Positions 36,101 to 48,900 of a DNA stretch of 64,000 nucleotides are shown in pieces. Made by a program: the position numbers and the translations under genes. The first letter of the stretch is position 1. The number at the start of each line of letters is the position of its first letter. Source of the DNA: Hofstenia miamia (Eukaryota; Xenacoelomorpha; Acoela); the NCBI GenBank assembly GCA_004352715.1, contig SCFE01000073.1, positions 618,565 through 682,564 of the forward strand, given 5' to 3'. The notes beneath the pieces are model-generated. The model saw only the letters and a program-made list of their open reading frames with translations. It was not told where the DNA came from and did no database searches.

Positions 36101-36982
36101 TGCAGGAAAAAAACGTCATCAATTTGAAGGAGACCTTATTAAGGCAATTGCATTTCTAGATCGTCCTTTATGCTCAAAATTTCATGCAAAAAATTCTCAC
36201 GGTATCTATGGTGGAAAAACAATTTTATAAATCAATTTCTTAGTCATTTCAAAAGCATGGAAAATTTTTACGTAAATATTTCCTGTTTAAATATTTAAAA
36301 AAGTGCAGTATTATATAGGCGCATATTCCCCAATAGATGCATAAATATTCGAAGACGTTCAAAAGTCTGTGAAAATGTGGATAATTGAGCAATTTAGAGC
36401 TAACTACATTTCATTTGCTCGTAAGACCGAATCCCCCAAAAAATGAATTTGCTTAATGAAAATCTATCACATCTAACATCAATTTATGCGAAGGTGCTTA
36501 GGTAACACATTCAAAAGAACCTATTGTTCTATACATGTAGCATAACTCTTAAATAATAATTTTTTTCATTTTTAATTCGACGAATAAGACAGATTACATT
36601 GCAATACTTTAACCATGTCGGAACTAATAGTTATATAGCCAGTTAAAATGCTAAAATTCTCAAATTTTTTTAACAAAAATTTCAATGGGAAAAGACAAAA
36701 ATTTTACTACACTTATTCTAGGTCAAATTAAGTAGCTTTATATCAATGAATACTGAAATAGTAGGGCTTACTCTGTGGACAAAGAAGGGGTTTCCTGCTC
36801 GTGAATACTTGCCATCACTTGCTCTGGAACTGGATCACTCTGCTTTGTTGTTTCATTACTTTCCTAAAGATATCAAAATGCCTAAAACGACTAAAAAATA
36901 CACTTACATTAAATTAAACTTTGTTATGCGAGCTATAGCTTATGAGAACATGCAAAAAATGTTCATATATAGTTTTTTTTAA
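36101..36982 (+). other. Two possible plus-strand exons, product unknown
   Basis: The first, 36101-36193, follows CAAATAG and ends at donor GTATCT; it reads HQFEGDLIKAIAFLDRPLCS. The second, 36721-36982, follows TTATTCTAG and runs to a TAA. It reads TLWTKKGFPAREYLPSLALE and then basic and hydrophobic residues to the end. The phases do not join directly, so a further exon would be needed. No family recognised. Confidence 0.25.
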
Positions 36983-37668
36983 AAAACTTTGCATTTATAT
37001 GAAATTATTTATTGAAGAAATATTTTCAATTTTTCAATATTTTCCAGCAACATTTTAAAATAAATACCTAAAAATCTACAAAAACTTATTACTTATCTAT
37101 ACTTAAATTCTATCACAGCAATGATTGCTTCTGAAGTCTCTAAGCTCTCTGTGCGATTTTGCATTAGTAACTGAGTTCATAAAGTCACCAAAAATTTTTT
37201 TAACCTCATTAGAATTATCACAAGTCTGACCCAGTGTAAGGACCTCATAATTTTCTATTAGGTTAGTGTTGATGAATGAGTAAATTGTCAAATGAGTTAT
37301 ATACGGTGTTCTTTCAGTCAGTTATACCTAATTAGAGTAATATAGGATCTGAAATTATCATACTGCAAGATTAACTCCCAAAATAGGTAAAGTATCTTGA
37401 AAATTAGCTACGAAGTATTCAAACAACTCTGCAGTTTAGCTTTTATAAAACTTGTTGCAATTTTCTACTCTCAGCAACGAACTTTTTGCAATTGAATTTA
37501 TTTGATCGTTATTTAAATGTAGAATATTTTGTAAGAAATGAAATGCATGTTGTTCACAATTTAAGAAGAAAAACATTGTTTATTGATCACAAGCAATTAA
37601 AAGCCTATTAAATATATTGAATTAAAATAATCAATTAAATACAATAAAATTAATCAAGGCAGAGTTTA

Positions 37669-40600
37669 TTAGTTGCTTATAGATAAATAGAGTGGCTTCA
37701 TACTTCCGCAACAGCAGCCATGTAATTCTTGTATATATCTGGTGGCATCAGGTATTTGTTGTGCTCCGGGTATCTGTTTAGTTCTAAAGGGATTATTCGA
37801 CAACTTGTTTATAATGCCTAGAATAATAAAGGTAATTTCAATTTGGAAATTAATGACGAAGTCAGATGTTTAAAAGGAGTTGGATGTAGTTTGAAAACAA
37901 ATTCATGATAAGATAATTATCAGTTCGTAAAAATGATAATTTATCGAAGAAAATAATGAACTCTCCCACAATAATGAGTTAGAAAGTTTTGAAGCAGTTC
38001 AGCTACGCGTTTAACATACCTGAAGCCATAAATAAAGATCCGGTTTTAGCATGTAGCTATTACTCCAACAACTCTTAATTATGTCATCTATGTCGCTATG
38101 TCATTCTATATATTGCAACATTTACATTGTTGGTTGGTTACTGTCACACTTTCTTACTTTCAAATCAGTTATTTACATTTGTGCGGGAAGTGATGTGAAT
38201 TACTATTATTAAAAGTATAATTCCGATTTAGCGCGACATTTTGTACAAAGAACATTTTGGGGCTAAGCGGGGCGAGCGATAAATAGAAGTTGAGTTGAGC
38301 AGATTATACGGCTGAAAATGTTACACTATTCTTAATGTACATTTTTATTAGATGTAGACAATTTTCAGGAAAAAGAATATTTTACTTAAACCTTAAACGA
38401 TCAAGAAATTCCTCACGTTTTTCATGTTTCTCGAAAAATTCTTATAGCTTAAAAACCTTAAAAATATAGTTTGGTACATATTTTTAATAGATGTGTTTAT
38501 GGCTCTAGCACCCGATTTCAAAATCTCCTAGCAAGTTATTTTTGAAAACGTGAAAAAAAAGGTTTGTCATTAAAACGACACCAGCCTTCTTAATGTTAGA
38601 AAGTCAGCTATTTTTTACTGCTTCATATAGTTCATAAAATCTGCTTGCTTGTTTATAATGGCGCTAAATAGGAGTTCATATATGTCATTATGCAAGACCA
38701 AAATCATGGGAAATGGCAGTACACTAGAAATTTCTTCGTACAGGGCAATTTAAGCGATAAATCCGTGTCGGCGCTAAAACATTGGGGTGGTGGGGGGCTT
38801 GGGGTGAATTTGTTTTCTAGATTTTACTTACTTAAAATGCTGTTTAACAAATTTTAATAAGCCCTAAAGATAGAACTAAATGCCTGATTAAAACGATGCA
38901 CATTTTCTAACTAATAATCAATTTATTATTTCGTTCCCGGCAAAAATTGTTAAATATATTTAGCTAAATTTTAAGACCCGAAATTTAAATATTCACAAAT
39001 ATTTGAAAATCTAGTTTAGCAGTTAATTTTTCAATTTCGATTTCACTAGATTAGCTAATTTGAATAGATGCTATTCAGAAAAAAGGAACAAATTATAAAC
39101 AGAATACCATTTAATGAGAAATCAAAAAGGCCTTTGAAGTCAAATGGAGGAAAAATCTCTGCAATTCGATATTCTCCAGTATGTTCCTGCTTTAGAACAT
39201 CAAAATATTGATGGAGCAGCCCAAAGTGTGCATTTAATCGCGTTTCTGGATTGTAAGTGAACATCCTGAGCAAAAGATGCTTAAAAGCTTTTGGAGTATC
39301 TTTGCGAAAAGACTAAAAAGTGGTAACTTAGCATATGATAGGGTATAGACTCTAGAAAACTTGCCGAATTAAAAGAACACTCCTTGGTATTGCCAAGCGG
39401 ATACTTAATGCCTAAACTCATGCATTGGGGATTCATTGTAAGTAGTTCTTCACTTGTTGGTGATCCCAAAGTAGTGACCATATTTGAAATTAGCTTTTCA
39501 TGAGAACATGAATTATCTCCAAAAATGTGTTTCCCGTTTTCAAGTATGGAGAGGCAAACTCCAGCAGACCAAATGTCTTAATATATGATTGGTCATTTTT
39601 AATTTTTTTTACGTACCAAATTGTGTTCCATAATTAGTGCTTCGCGCTATGAGAACCTCGGGAGGATGAAATGCATGATTTCCTAATTGAATGGCATTTT
39701 CTTCTCCCATTACATTGGACTTGGCGCTAAAAATTTGAAATAGAAATTTCGAAACATGATCTTGTGAGAGTATTCGCATCTTTTCTACGCTTAAATGTAA
39801 AATAATTCTTTTAACCCTAAGTTGCTCATTTATGCTAATTGTATCCATAGTGTACAAAATGTTTTGTCCACATTTTCAAACAATTTTTTAAAAACTGATA
39901 AAGAAATTTGGAAATCCTTGGATATTGACATATCTACTGGAGAATTTGCTGCTAGACTATCATGAACATTTGCTGCTAAAATTATTCCTGTTCCTGAAAT
40001 ATATGAAAATACTGACATTTTTCAATGAAAAATCCGATGGTATAGAAAGTTTAAACTTCTTCCCATACCTAATTTTCAGATAATAAAGTGATCTAATGTC
40101 TATTTCAACCCCTCAACTAACCTCAATGATTTTGTTTTCTGTCAATAGAACAACCAAATTTCGTTCAGGCGTGGGCTAGTGAATTCACCAAAATAAATGA
40201 AGAGCCCATTTTCTCTCATGTGCTGTTTTTAGATTTTGGATATCCTTATTAGGTTGTGAGTTATGAGCGTTTATGTCTTGTTTATGGAAACCATCACGAA
40301 TTGTCATAATGTCTAGGTTACTTAGGGTTAAAATATTTAACTACAATTTTTTAAATCCAAAAATCTTGACATGTATGACACAAAAACGTACTAAAATAGG
40401 TTGACAAACATAAAAAAAATTTAATATCATGGGTAAATCAAGTCTATTTAGATAACGTGTTGCCTACCTGCTGAATCCACATATCTTTAATGTGTTGGTC
40501 GGAATATCAAATAATAGATTATTCAAATTCAGATTTCGATGAATGATATCAAAATCATGTAAGTAAGCAAGTCCACGAAAAAGTTGAAATGCAATTATCT

Positions 40601-42115
40601 AAAACGGGGCATAAGCAATTCAAGTGACAACAACTACCTTAATTAGTAGTACTGGAAGATTTTGATTAACTCTCTGATATCTTTGCTTTATGCCATAAAT
40701 CGTCATTGGAATGTATGGAAAGACAAAATTTATCATGTGATGCTAACAAATGAATTAAGTACATATACATATATTCATGTATATATATATATATATATAT
40801 AAATTTGTACCAGATTGTTATCTTCAAAATTGTATAACGAAGAGAAGAAATACCACTTTAATTCAACAATATTCTTATGACGCGCTTCCTCTAAAATATC
40901 CAATTCTCTTTGCTAAAGTACAACATGTAGATGTTTGCAAATACAAAAATAGGAAAATAAAGAACATATTTTTATATATCATATTTCTATTTTGAATGTG
41001 AAATTTATTTTTTAGAAAGAATAAATTTTCCAAGTTTAAGAAATTACCAACACAACAGACATTGACCTAAATGAAAAAAACACAAAAGCGTAAATTCCAA
41101 AGTAACTGAAAAGATCTGAAAAAGAAAACGACCCCTTTGGACATGTAGTGTCATATATACCCACAAGGATTAGCTTTGATATTCTTCGAATAATTACTTT
41201 AGATATTCTTTGATGCCGAGTATTGAGACGTAGAAATAACTTAGGAAATTCAGTCAATTCAATAAATCAAGAGGTAGGATTCATGATGTCTTTCTTAGCA
41301 AATATTCTGATGAGACTATCTGAATAATACATACCATACTTTGCGGAATTTTCGAAAAAGAAATTTCAGTCCTTTGGAGAAGGCTTTATACATTAAATCT
41401 ACTTCCTTTTTATCTTATTATTACAGACGATTGCGCATTAAGGTAGCCAGAGTGATATTCAGCCAATTTTTTAACTCTTATCTAATGTGTTAGGATCAAA
41501 TAAAAGAAGAGGGAGATAGAGAGAGAGAGAAAGAGAGAGAGAGAGAAAGGGAGAGAGAGAGCAAAGAAAAGAGACTAATTGCAAGGGTATAAAATTGTAT
41601 GTTTTTTCAAAAATTTGGTTTTATCAGCAAAATTTTACGCCATGTACACAGTTTTATTGGAAAACTACAAAGCCAGAAAGAAAAAGTGTATTGCTACTGT
41701 TGAAATTTCAATTTGTTAAACAGTTAAATGAAATCTTGTTCACTAGCTATATGATAGGGTATCATTTCATGGAGGAGGGAGAGGAGGTGAGTGAGTACAC
41801 CTAACAAATTTTGACCGCTGGCTTCCGAGAAAATTATAATAAATTATGAAATAATAAGACATAATCAAAATATACTGAAATTTGCAAATACATGTAAATT
41901 TCTTAACTAACAATACCTTCTGTGACTGAGATAGCAAAATTCGCTTAATTGCAACTTTTTGATTAAGGAGTTTTGCTGAATACAGATCCCCACTTCCTCC
42001 ACAAGCAAAATATTCCACGGCATTGAACTTTATTATTTCTTCTTTTTGAGTGGAAACATTTACGGCCGATACATTATATGTTTTCCGATATCGTAGAGAG
42101 TCTTCAAAAAAATAT
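37669..42115 (-). CDS. GSK-3-derived pseudokinase, tandem copy B (8 exons)
   Basis: Exons: 42115-41917, 41405-41340, 40742-40638, 40598-40468, 39726-39617, 39576-39365, 39312-39108, 37817-37669 (stop); about 391 codons against about 420 for GSK-3. Domains in order: Gly-loop ACGGSGDLYSAK; beta-3 lysine VAIKRI; helix C EVDLMYKAF; hinge INFVFPYIPMTIYGIKQRYQ, matching GSK-3 LDYVPETVYRVARHY; FQLFRGLAYLHDF; catalytic loop IIHRNLNLNNLLFD; ICGFSSAK for CDFGSAK; HPPEVLI for RAPELI; DIWSAG; TLGSPTSEELLTMNP; FRKDTP; KLSNNPF. HRD is HRN, the loop lysine is lost, DFG is GFS and the activation tyrosine is Gln, so phosphotransfer is very unlikely. The beta-3 lysine and the GSAK lysine remain. All junctions agree in phase; intron 6 uses a GC donor. 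AATAAA overlaps the stop. The first coding exon upstream of 42115 was not found. Confidence 0.85.
39830..40018 (-). other. Open frame in copy B intron, N-lobe-like
   Basis: Within the intron between exons 40468 and 39726, a frame after the good acceptor ATTTCAG reads ISGTGIILAANVHDS, then VDMSIS, then LSVFKKLFENVDK. The order resembles a kinase Gly-loop, beta-3 and helix C with the lysine gone. Its phase does not fit the flanking exons. It may be a relic of a third duplicated N-lobe or chance. Confidence 0.25.
40198..40320 (+). repeat. Dispersed non-coding repeat, copy 2
   Basis: Collinear with 7920-8035: TTTTTAGATTTTGGATATCC, then GAGTTATGAGCG, then GGAAACCAT and GAATTGT at matching spacing. 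It lies in an intron of kinase copy B. Confidence 0.55.
41509..41566. repeat. (GA)n-rich microsatellite
   Basis: Purine-only run of GA and GAAA units in the first intron of copy B. Confidence 0.9.
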
Positions 42116-42964
42116 CTATAAGTTAAGAAAGTCGATTCTAACTAAGAAATTCTGGTTTGAATTCAACTACTGATACTATTGACTTTTTCAATTACTTTGT
42201 AGGATAATTTTTAAAAAATAATGAAATGTTAGAATGGCGCATTTAATAAGAAAAACTGAAACGACTTCTATTTTCTCGTAGGCATTCGTAAGAAGATTTA
42301 TTAGCTAACGTCACATACGTCATCTATAAATTTAACATAAATTTAGCTGCAATCTAAATGTGATCGGCAAGCAATCTTTTATTGTGAAATATTGTTTTGC
42401 AATCTTAAGCTAGATGATTTATTGGTTCAATGTTTCTCTACTTTAAAATGCTTTTGTAGTCAGGGGGCATTAAGAAAGTGCAGGGCACTATCAAAACATA
42501 AACATGCCATAAATCACAATATCTGGTAGCAAATTACAGTGGTCTTGTTTGATGGGTATCCACTTAAGAAAAAACTTGCATACTGTCTCTCCCATTTTTG
42601 TTTCTTTTGTAAGGGAGGTATTTCTAGTTGTGAACATTTTCACTACGGCATAAGGATTGAAATATATTTAAGAATATCTGAATAGATCATTGTGTTCAAA
42701 TGATCCCACTAAATCTTTTCTCAGCACTATGCCCTGTGACACCACATTCAGAATTTAATTAAATCAATTTTTGAAATTTTTTTAAATGTAATACTGACTG
42801 AATTCCAACCAATATTTCCAAAAATCCAAACTATTCGTTGTATAGGTCCAAATTATTTTCCGATACATATGAAGAAAGGCTTAGGCTCAAATCACAATTA
42901 TTTGTACTATTATTGATAGTTATTATTGCAATACAATAAAATGTATAAATAAAGCTAAACATAT

Positions 42965-45948
42965 CTAAACATATCTACTACAGAAATAAGCTAAAAGGAT
43001 CACCATACCGATCTGTGGATTTTCCACGTGTAGAGCGTTCTCTTCAGTCACATACTAAAACAATCCAGACAATAGACTATTATGCTTCGTTACGTCAAGT
43101 AGCTTTGCTGTTTGCTTGATTCTTATAGTTAGAATGCCGTTAGTTTATTCCAATTAGATTAAGCCGTTGTTTAATTAAAATTTGATAGTTTAATTGGATT
43201 TAAACAGTTTAAATATTATTTCACTAGTCAACATGTGAAGTATTTTGCCAATCACTGTCGTTTTGATAGATTGGGATGCACGAGTATAAAGATGATTTAT
43301 TTTATTGATAATTACTCATGGACAAGCATGCAATTCCATCTCTTTTGCATTTCTCTATATCAAAAAATATCAGCTTCGTTTTTCTTAAATAAGATGCTAA
43401 GTTATTGAGATTTCCTCAACTATCAAGACTTCATATAATAAAGGAGAATACTTTTCACTCCAATTTATTTCGATATAGCGCTAATATAAATCCCTTTGAT
43501 TATTTTAAAAACCTTAAAAGTTATGAAAACATAACTTCATAAATATTTTTGTAATTTTTTTTGAAAATTATCGTTGCTGCAGATTTTATTTATTGTATTT
43601 AATAAGTATGCCATACAATTATGGAAACTCACTTTTCTCATCATCGATGTGTCCTGTGTATAATGTTGATATTTTCTGCGCAAACGATGAGGTACAAGAA
43701 TGATATTTAAGCTTGAATTTCGCTTCATTTCTAAATTTGAGAGTATCATAATTGCCTTCAATTATAGCAATTGCTTTTATAGAATGGAAGTTACACTTCA
43801 TTGTTGTGTATATAAATTGAAATTAAATACATAAAATGCAATTAAAGATACACTGTGCAACATATTAATTTAACAAGGCTTGGTTTGACTATATACTTAC
43901 TATTTGTAATTCTGAAAGCTTTTTCTATTTCCTGCTTTGAAGAAGCAGTTATTTTAGTTATTTCTTTATAACATAATATATGCAAACCTTTGCAATTTCA
44001 AAAATCAAATACATGACATTGTTTTCCTATAATTGTTTAATATTACATATGTACTCAACCTTCAATCATGTAATACTATTTTAAATTTTTTGCAAAATTT
44101 ATCACCAGATTTGGCGAATGATGAAAACACAAAATACAGGAAATTATTTGATAGTATTCTGTAGAGAAGAAGGTATATTACTTTAACATTAAACTTTAAA
44201 CAATTTTGCGAAAAGCAAGTAACTTTCAAAGAATGAGCATAAAAAGATTACAAGCAGCTTCTTAAATGAGAAGATAGTTTTACCTTCATCCGTAAAGTCA
44301 AGCATATCCATAATTTTGATGTGGCGAAAATTCTCAGAAATTTGATAATCAGGATTATGTGTAGTGCGAATTTCGTCGAAGTACGAATGTGCTAAAAGTC
44401 CGTGTGAAGTTGAACGGTCTCTTGGTTGCCTTTGCAGCATTGTAGAGAGAATTTCTTTTAAATATGAGGAACACGTTATATCAAATTCCTAAATTGATTG
44501 ATTCATTTTGAAAGATTATTTTCGCAAATAAATGCTAACAAAAAATAGAGCTACAAACATCATTCATATTTGAAAGACCTAAGCAATAAATATAAAAGCT
44601 ATTAACTACAAGGCTTTTAGCACATCTTTTAAATAAAATTCATAGCGTAAATCTTTCGAAGGAAAAATCATTTAAATCAAACCATTGGAAAGGAAACAAA
44701 TCATATTTCTGGAAATACATAAATTCTACTTTACGGAAAATTTAAGAGATAAAAAACGCAGTGAGCATTATGATATGAAATTCATACTTTGAGCTCTCGT
44801 TGTTAAGCTTTTGTTTTATGTTAAAAATTTCAGATATATGCGTACTTGAATGCACCACATCCATTTCGTTTCTCTTTTTGTGAACTTATTTGTGTAAAAT
44901 GCAGAAATGGTAACTCAAGGCGAAGATTACATAATTACATTACAGATTGTGAATTTCTTTCTCTCAAAATCTGAATACTGATGTGGGATTGCAATTATAA
45001 GTTCCGTAATTAGGATACAACTTTTACATCGCTTTGCTATCTGTACTAGCATTGTTGTACAAATTCAAGCTTGTTTATTCCCAAAAACAAATTATTTTTC
45101 TTCACTTAATTTTCTAAGTATCTTTGTATAGGAAACTTGCTATACTTCCATTTATTCTTTATTTTGATTAAAGCTAAAAATGTTACCAATTTCAATTCTT
45201 CTTTTCCCAATTTGTTTTGGAGATATTCTTTCGCAGCGTCTTCATTTGCTGCTTCAACAATGTGATGACTTTTTTCAAGATATGCTATTGTTAAGCCAAG
45301 TGACCACACATCTAAATGATCTTTATTTATTAGGGAAAGTATTGTTCTTGGGCTAAGAACACGATGCAAAAATTACCATGAATGTAGGGATTGAATATTT
45401 TTTCAAAAAATATATGTCACGGTTACAAAATGGATTTTTCTAAATCTAGTTTATGCATAAAGTCAAATAGCTTAACAGAAACTCTAACAGAAACAACGAA
45501 TAATGTTGGAATTGCTGAAAGTGGTCATGCACTTTAAAGCGTTTAGGTAGACAGGTATCGATTAAAATATATTTTTGAGAAGAGCTATATTTCCTCCAAG
45601 TTTCTTAGAAAATAAAAATTACTTCTGGAGCTTAAACACATTTAGCAGGGCAATGCGAACAATGTTTAATATCAATAAGATGGACAATAGTTCATACCTA
45701 CAACATCATCAAACGGCAGCACCTAGCTAATTAATACAATACAAGAGCATGTGGTTCATTTACAGGGAAAATTATTGGAGTAGCTCGTTTACATTTATTT
45801 CAATAATGCAATGGAATGCATTAGATGTAGATATCTGAAATTTCAAAAATGTTTGAATATTCAAATCACAACTAAGCGGAAGAGTGCATGGGAGAAATTT
45901 ATATAAATTGCTTTAAATAGTATATATTTTTTTAGATTATTGTAAACA

Positions 45949-45997
<49 letters not shown>

Positions 45998-48900
45998 TTA
46001 TGCAAAATAATAAACTTGCTGAAAGGTTAAATATTTTGAGTTACTCGAATTTCTTAGAATTCTAAATGAATGCTATTTTATTCACTTTTTTCATATGTCG
46101 ACTCCAGATTTGTCAACGATCCGAAATTTTTAAGCTCGACTCGGCTCGCTACATAGAATCTTTCGATAACGCTCGACTTGGCTCATATTTTTTAAAAAAT
46201 ATTGCGCTCTCACAATATTTTACATAGCTCTTCCTACTATTTAATAAACATTTCTAAAATATAATTATAAAAAAGCATATTTAATGAAATGTAAGAAAAA
46301 TCTGCATGATCAAATTAACAAGCAGAAAGATAAACGTGCTTTGCTTAAAAAGGCTCGTTGTATATCCAATGTAGTGCTCAAGCTCGGCTCGGCTCGGCTC
46401 GTTGACAAATCTGGTCGACTCTATGATACTGCGATCTTGCAACGGTGAAAAAACAAATTTGCTACTAAGGCTCGTCTACCGAAATATCTGGGCCCGCAAC
46501 GCAAATCTGGTTAGTGTGTAAAGTAAGGAATTAAATGTGTGTTACCGTAGGACATATCATAAGCAGTTGATTTTTCCAGCAATCTTTCTGGTGGGCGATA
46601 GCAGAAATTGCCGCAATCATCTTTATATCGCATCATTCGGTTGTATTTAACAGCGCTAAGTGCTCAAAACGGTAAAATTCTATTTGATTGAAATCGTACC
46701 TTCCAAAGCCAGCAATTTTTATTCGACTGTTTACTGTTTCAAACAATATATTGAAGGGTGAAATATTTCGATGAATTATTCGTTTTGAATGAATGTAAGC
46801 CAAACCGCGAATCATTTGATAAGAAAATATCTAGGTACAAGAGAATTTTCTAAAATAGGTTGAAGAAATTTACCTTAACCATTCCTGAAGGTAGACAAGA
46901 AGATATTTGCGAATAGCGTTGAACCAAATCCACAAGATTGAATGCGGCATATTCAAAAACCATACAAAAAATTTCTTCCTAAATTTCACAAATTTTACTT
47001 TATCAAAGAATCAAGAAATGCCATTTGGGCAGAAAATATTTTATTAGTGGCAAATGTGGCGTCAAACCCCTTAAAAATCAGGGGCTAGAGTTTCGAAATT
47101 TTTTATATGAGCACATGTAAGCAATTAAATGTCATTGAACTTTTTAGTTTCGGAATTACTTGACTATTTTGTGATTTTTTGGAAAAAAATTTATACGTTC
47201 ATAACTCATAAGCAAATATACATGTAGATATACAAAATCAGAAGGCACTACAAAATAAAAACTGTCTCCTCTTTCATTTACGTTCGATCATGTCGCATGT
47301 TAAGGAGTGCCTTTGCGTGAATGCTCCAACACCGCTACTTCTCACTTTGTGCAAGGCCCACTACAATGGGCGTGGGAGGCCCATCGGCCTATATAGAAAA
47401 AGTTCAACTTGGTGTTGTTTCCATGTGGTGAAAGCTTTAGGATTAAGTGAATGCAAGGTATTAAGTGTATTTAACTTTTTTGAAAAATCGGAATTTTAAG
47501 TACTTCAATTAAAACTATTACAAATTTTAACACTACGTTCTAGCACATTCACCAATAGATGCGCCCATGGTTCACGATTGAAGCTTGAAAAAATTCTTTG
47601 AAAATGTGGAAAAACTACGCTCCGTTTATAAGAACACCTGGCTACTTAAGATTAAATTTTTTTAATTTATGATGATTTATTAAAAAATATCTTATGCGCA
47701 TATGCAGGGGGTCCACAAAGTCTCTCTACAATTTCAAAAATGTTTTATAAAAGCAATTTATGAGATATCTTTACCGGATTTTTTTCATTTTAATAAGTAT
47801 TATTAAAGCGTTTTAAGAATATTAAATAGACCTTTATATGAGCACCATTAGTTGCACGAAAGACATCAAGTCGGTACTCTAGTTCTTGCCATGTTCACTG
47901 TAGCATTGGTCCAACAATGGTGGCAATGGCATTCCGATTCCTTTGCTTTAAGTCAGCAATGCCAAGTACCTTTGTTCGGTACACGATATCTTTTATATAA
48001 CCCCATAAAAAGAAGTCTAAGGGAGTGATATCTGGCGAACGTGGTTGCCAGGGAATTGGTACATTCCTTCCGATCCATCGGTCTGGAAATATTTGATTGA
48101 GGAACTGACGAACACAGTGTGCTTTTCCTTGAGGAGTAGCCATTTTGGTTAGGCAATATCGTATAATTCTCAATATTGTATAATGTAGAATTTGGTACGG
48201 CAATATCGTATAATTTTCAATATCGTTTGATGTAAACTGCTATTGTAATAAAAGAGACTTTGTCGGTACCCTGTATAACTGAAAAAACAACACAATGGAG
48301 AATTGTCTCAACTTTCAATTAGGTTTTAAAATTCAGATTTCTTAGCGCGCTCATATTTTGGACTTGGGTAGTGTATCTTTAGATAAAAATATTTTAGGTT
48401 AACTGATAGCTTCATAGGATTTAGAAATTATAATTATATGAGCCTTAGTTATGGCAACAATTTGAATGAATTTCAAGCAAGCTGAATTTTATGAAAAAAA
48501 TTGTTAAGTTTTTAAGTAATCTGGTACTGTAGTGTAATTTTGTACAAATTTTCACAATATATGTGAGCATATTTACCAACAATTTACACATTTCCTAATA
48601 AGCTTTAAAAAAGTGCATGAAAATGTGAGAAACTGTTTATTTTTTAAAAGACAACAATCTGCTTAAGGATAATCACTGAATGACACTTCTGAAAATTTTT
48701 CTGTCTTTGAAGTAAATTTTTATTCATTAACGTTTTTTAAACTAGTACAATTTTCAAATCTAACATGTTTTCTACATATATTTCATTGTTCATTCTATTA
48801 GCAACAAGTGTAAAATTCAATTAAATAATGTATAAAATATGCCCTCAAAAATCCATACAAAACCAGGTTTTTTTCTTTATTCAAATCAAGATTTGGAAAA

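Noticed and set aside
41036-41257. Minus-strand frame LFLRLNTRHQRISK as helix-C exon of pseudokinase B
   Set aside because: An in-frame TGA lies just upstream and the acceptor is poor. The phase-0 exon 41405-41340 with EVDLMYKAF fits both splice sites and the GSK-3 alignment better.
43619-43801. Frame CNFHSIKAIAIIEG... as C-terminal exon of pseudokinase A
   Set aside because: Another frame over the same bases, entered through the AAATTTAG acceptor, matches the GSK-3 tail in phase. Joining this frame would create a stop.
47290-47499. 69-codon plus-strand ORF with cysteines
   Set aside because: No homology, no splice context, and it lies within a transposon-derived region of a kinase intron.
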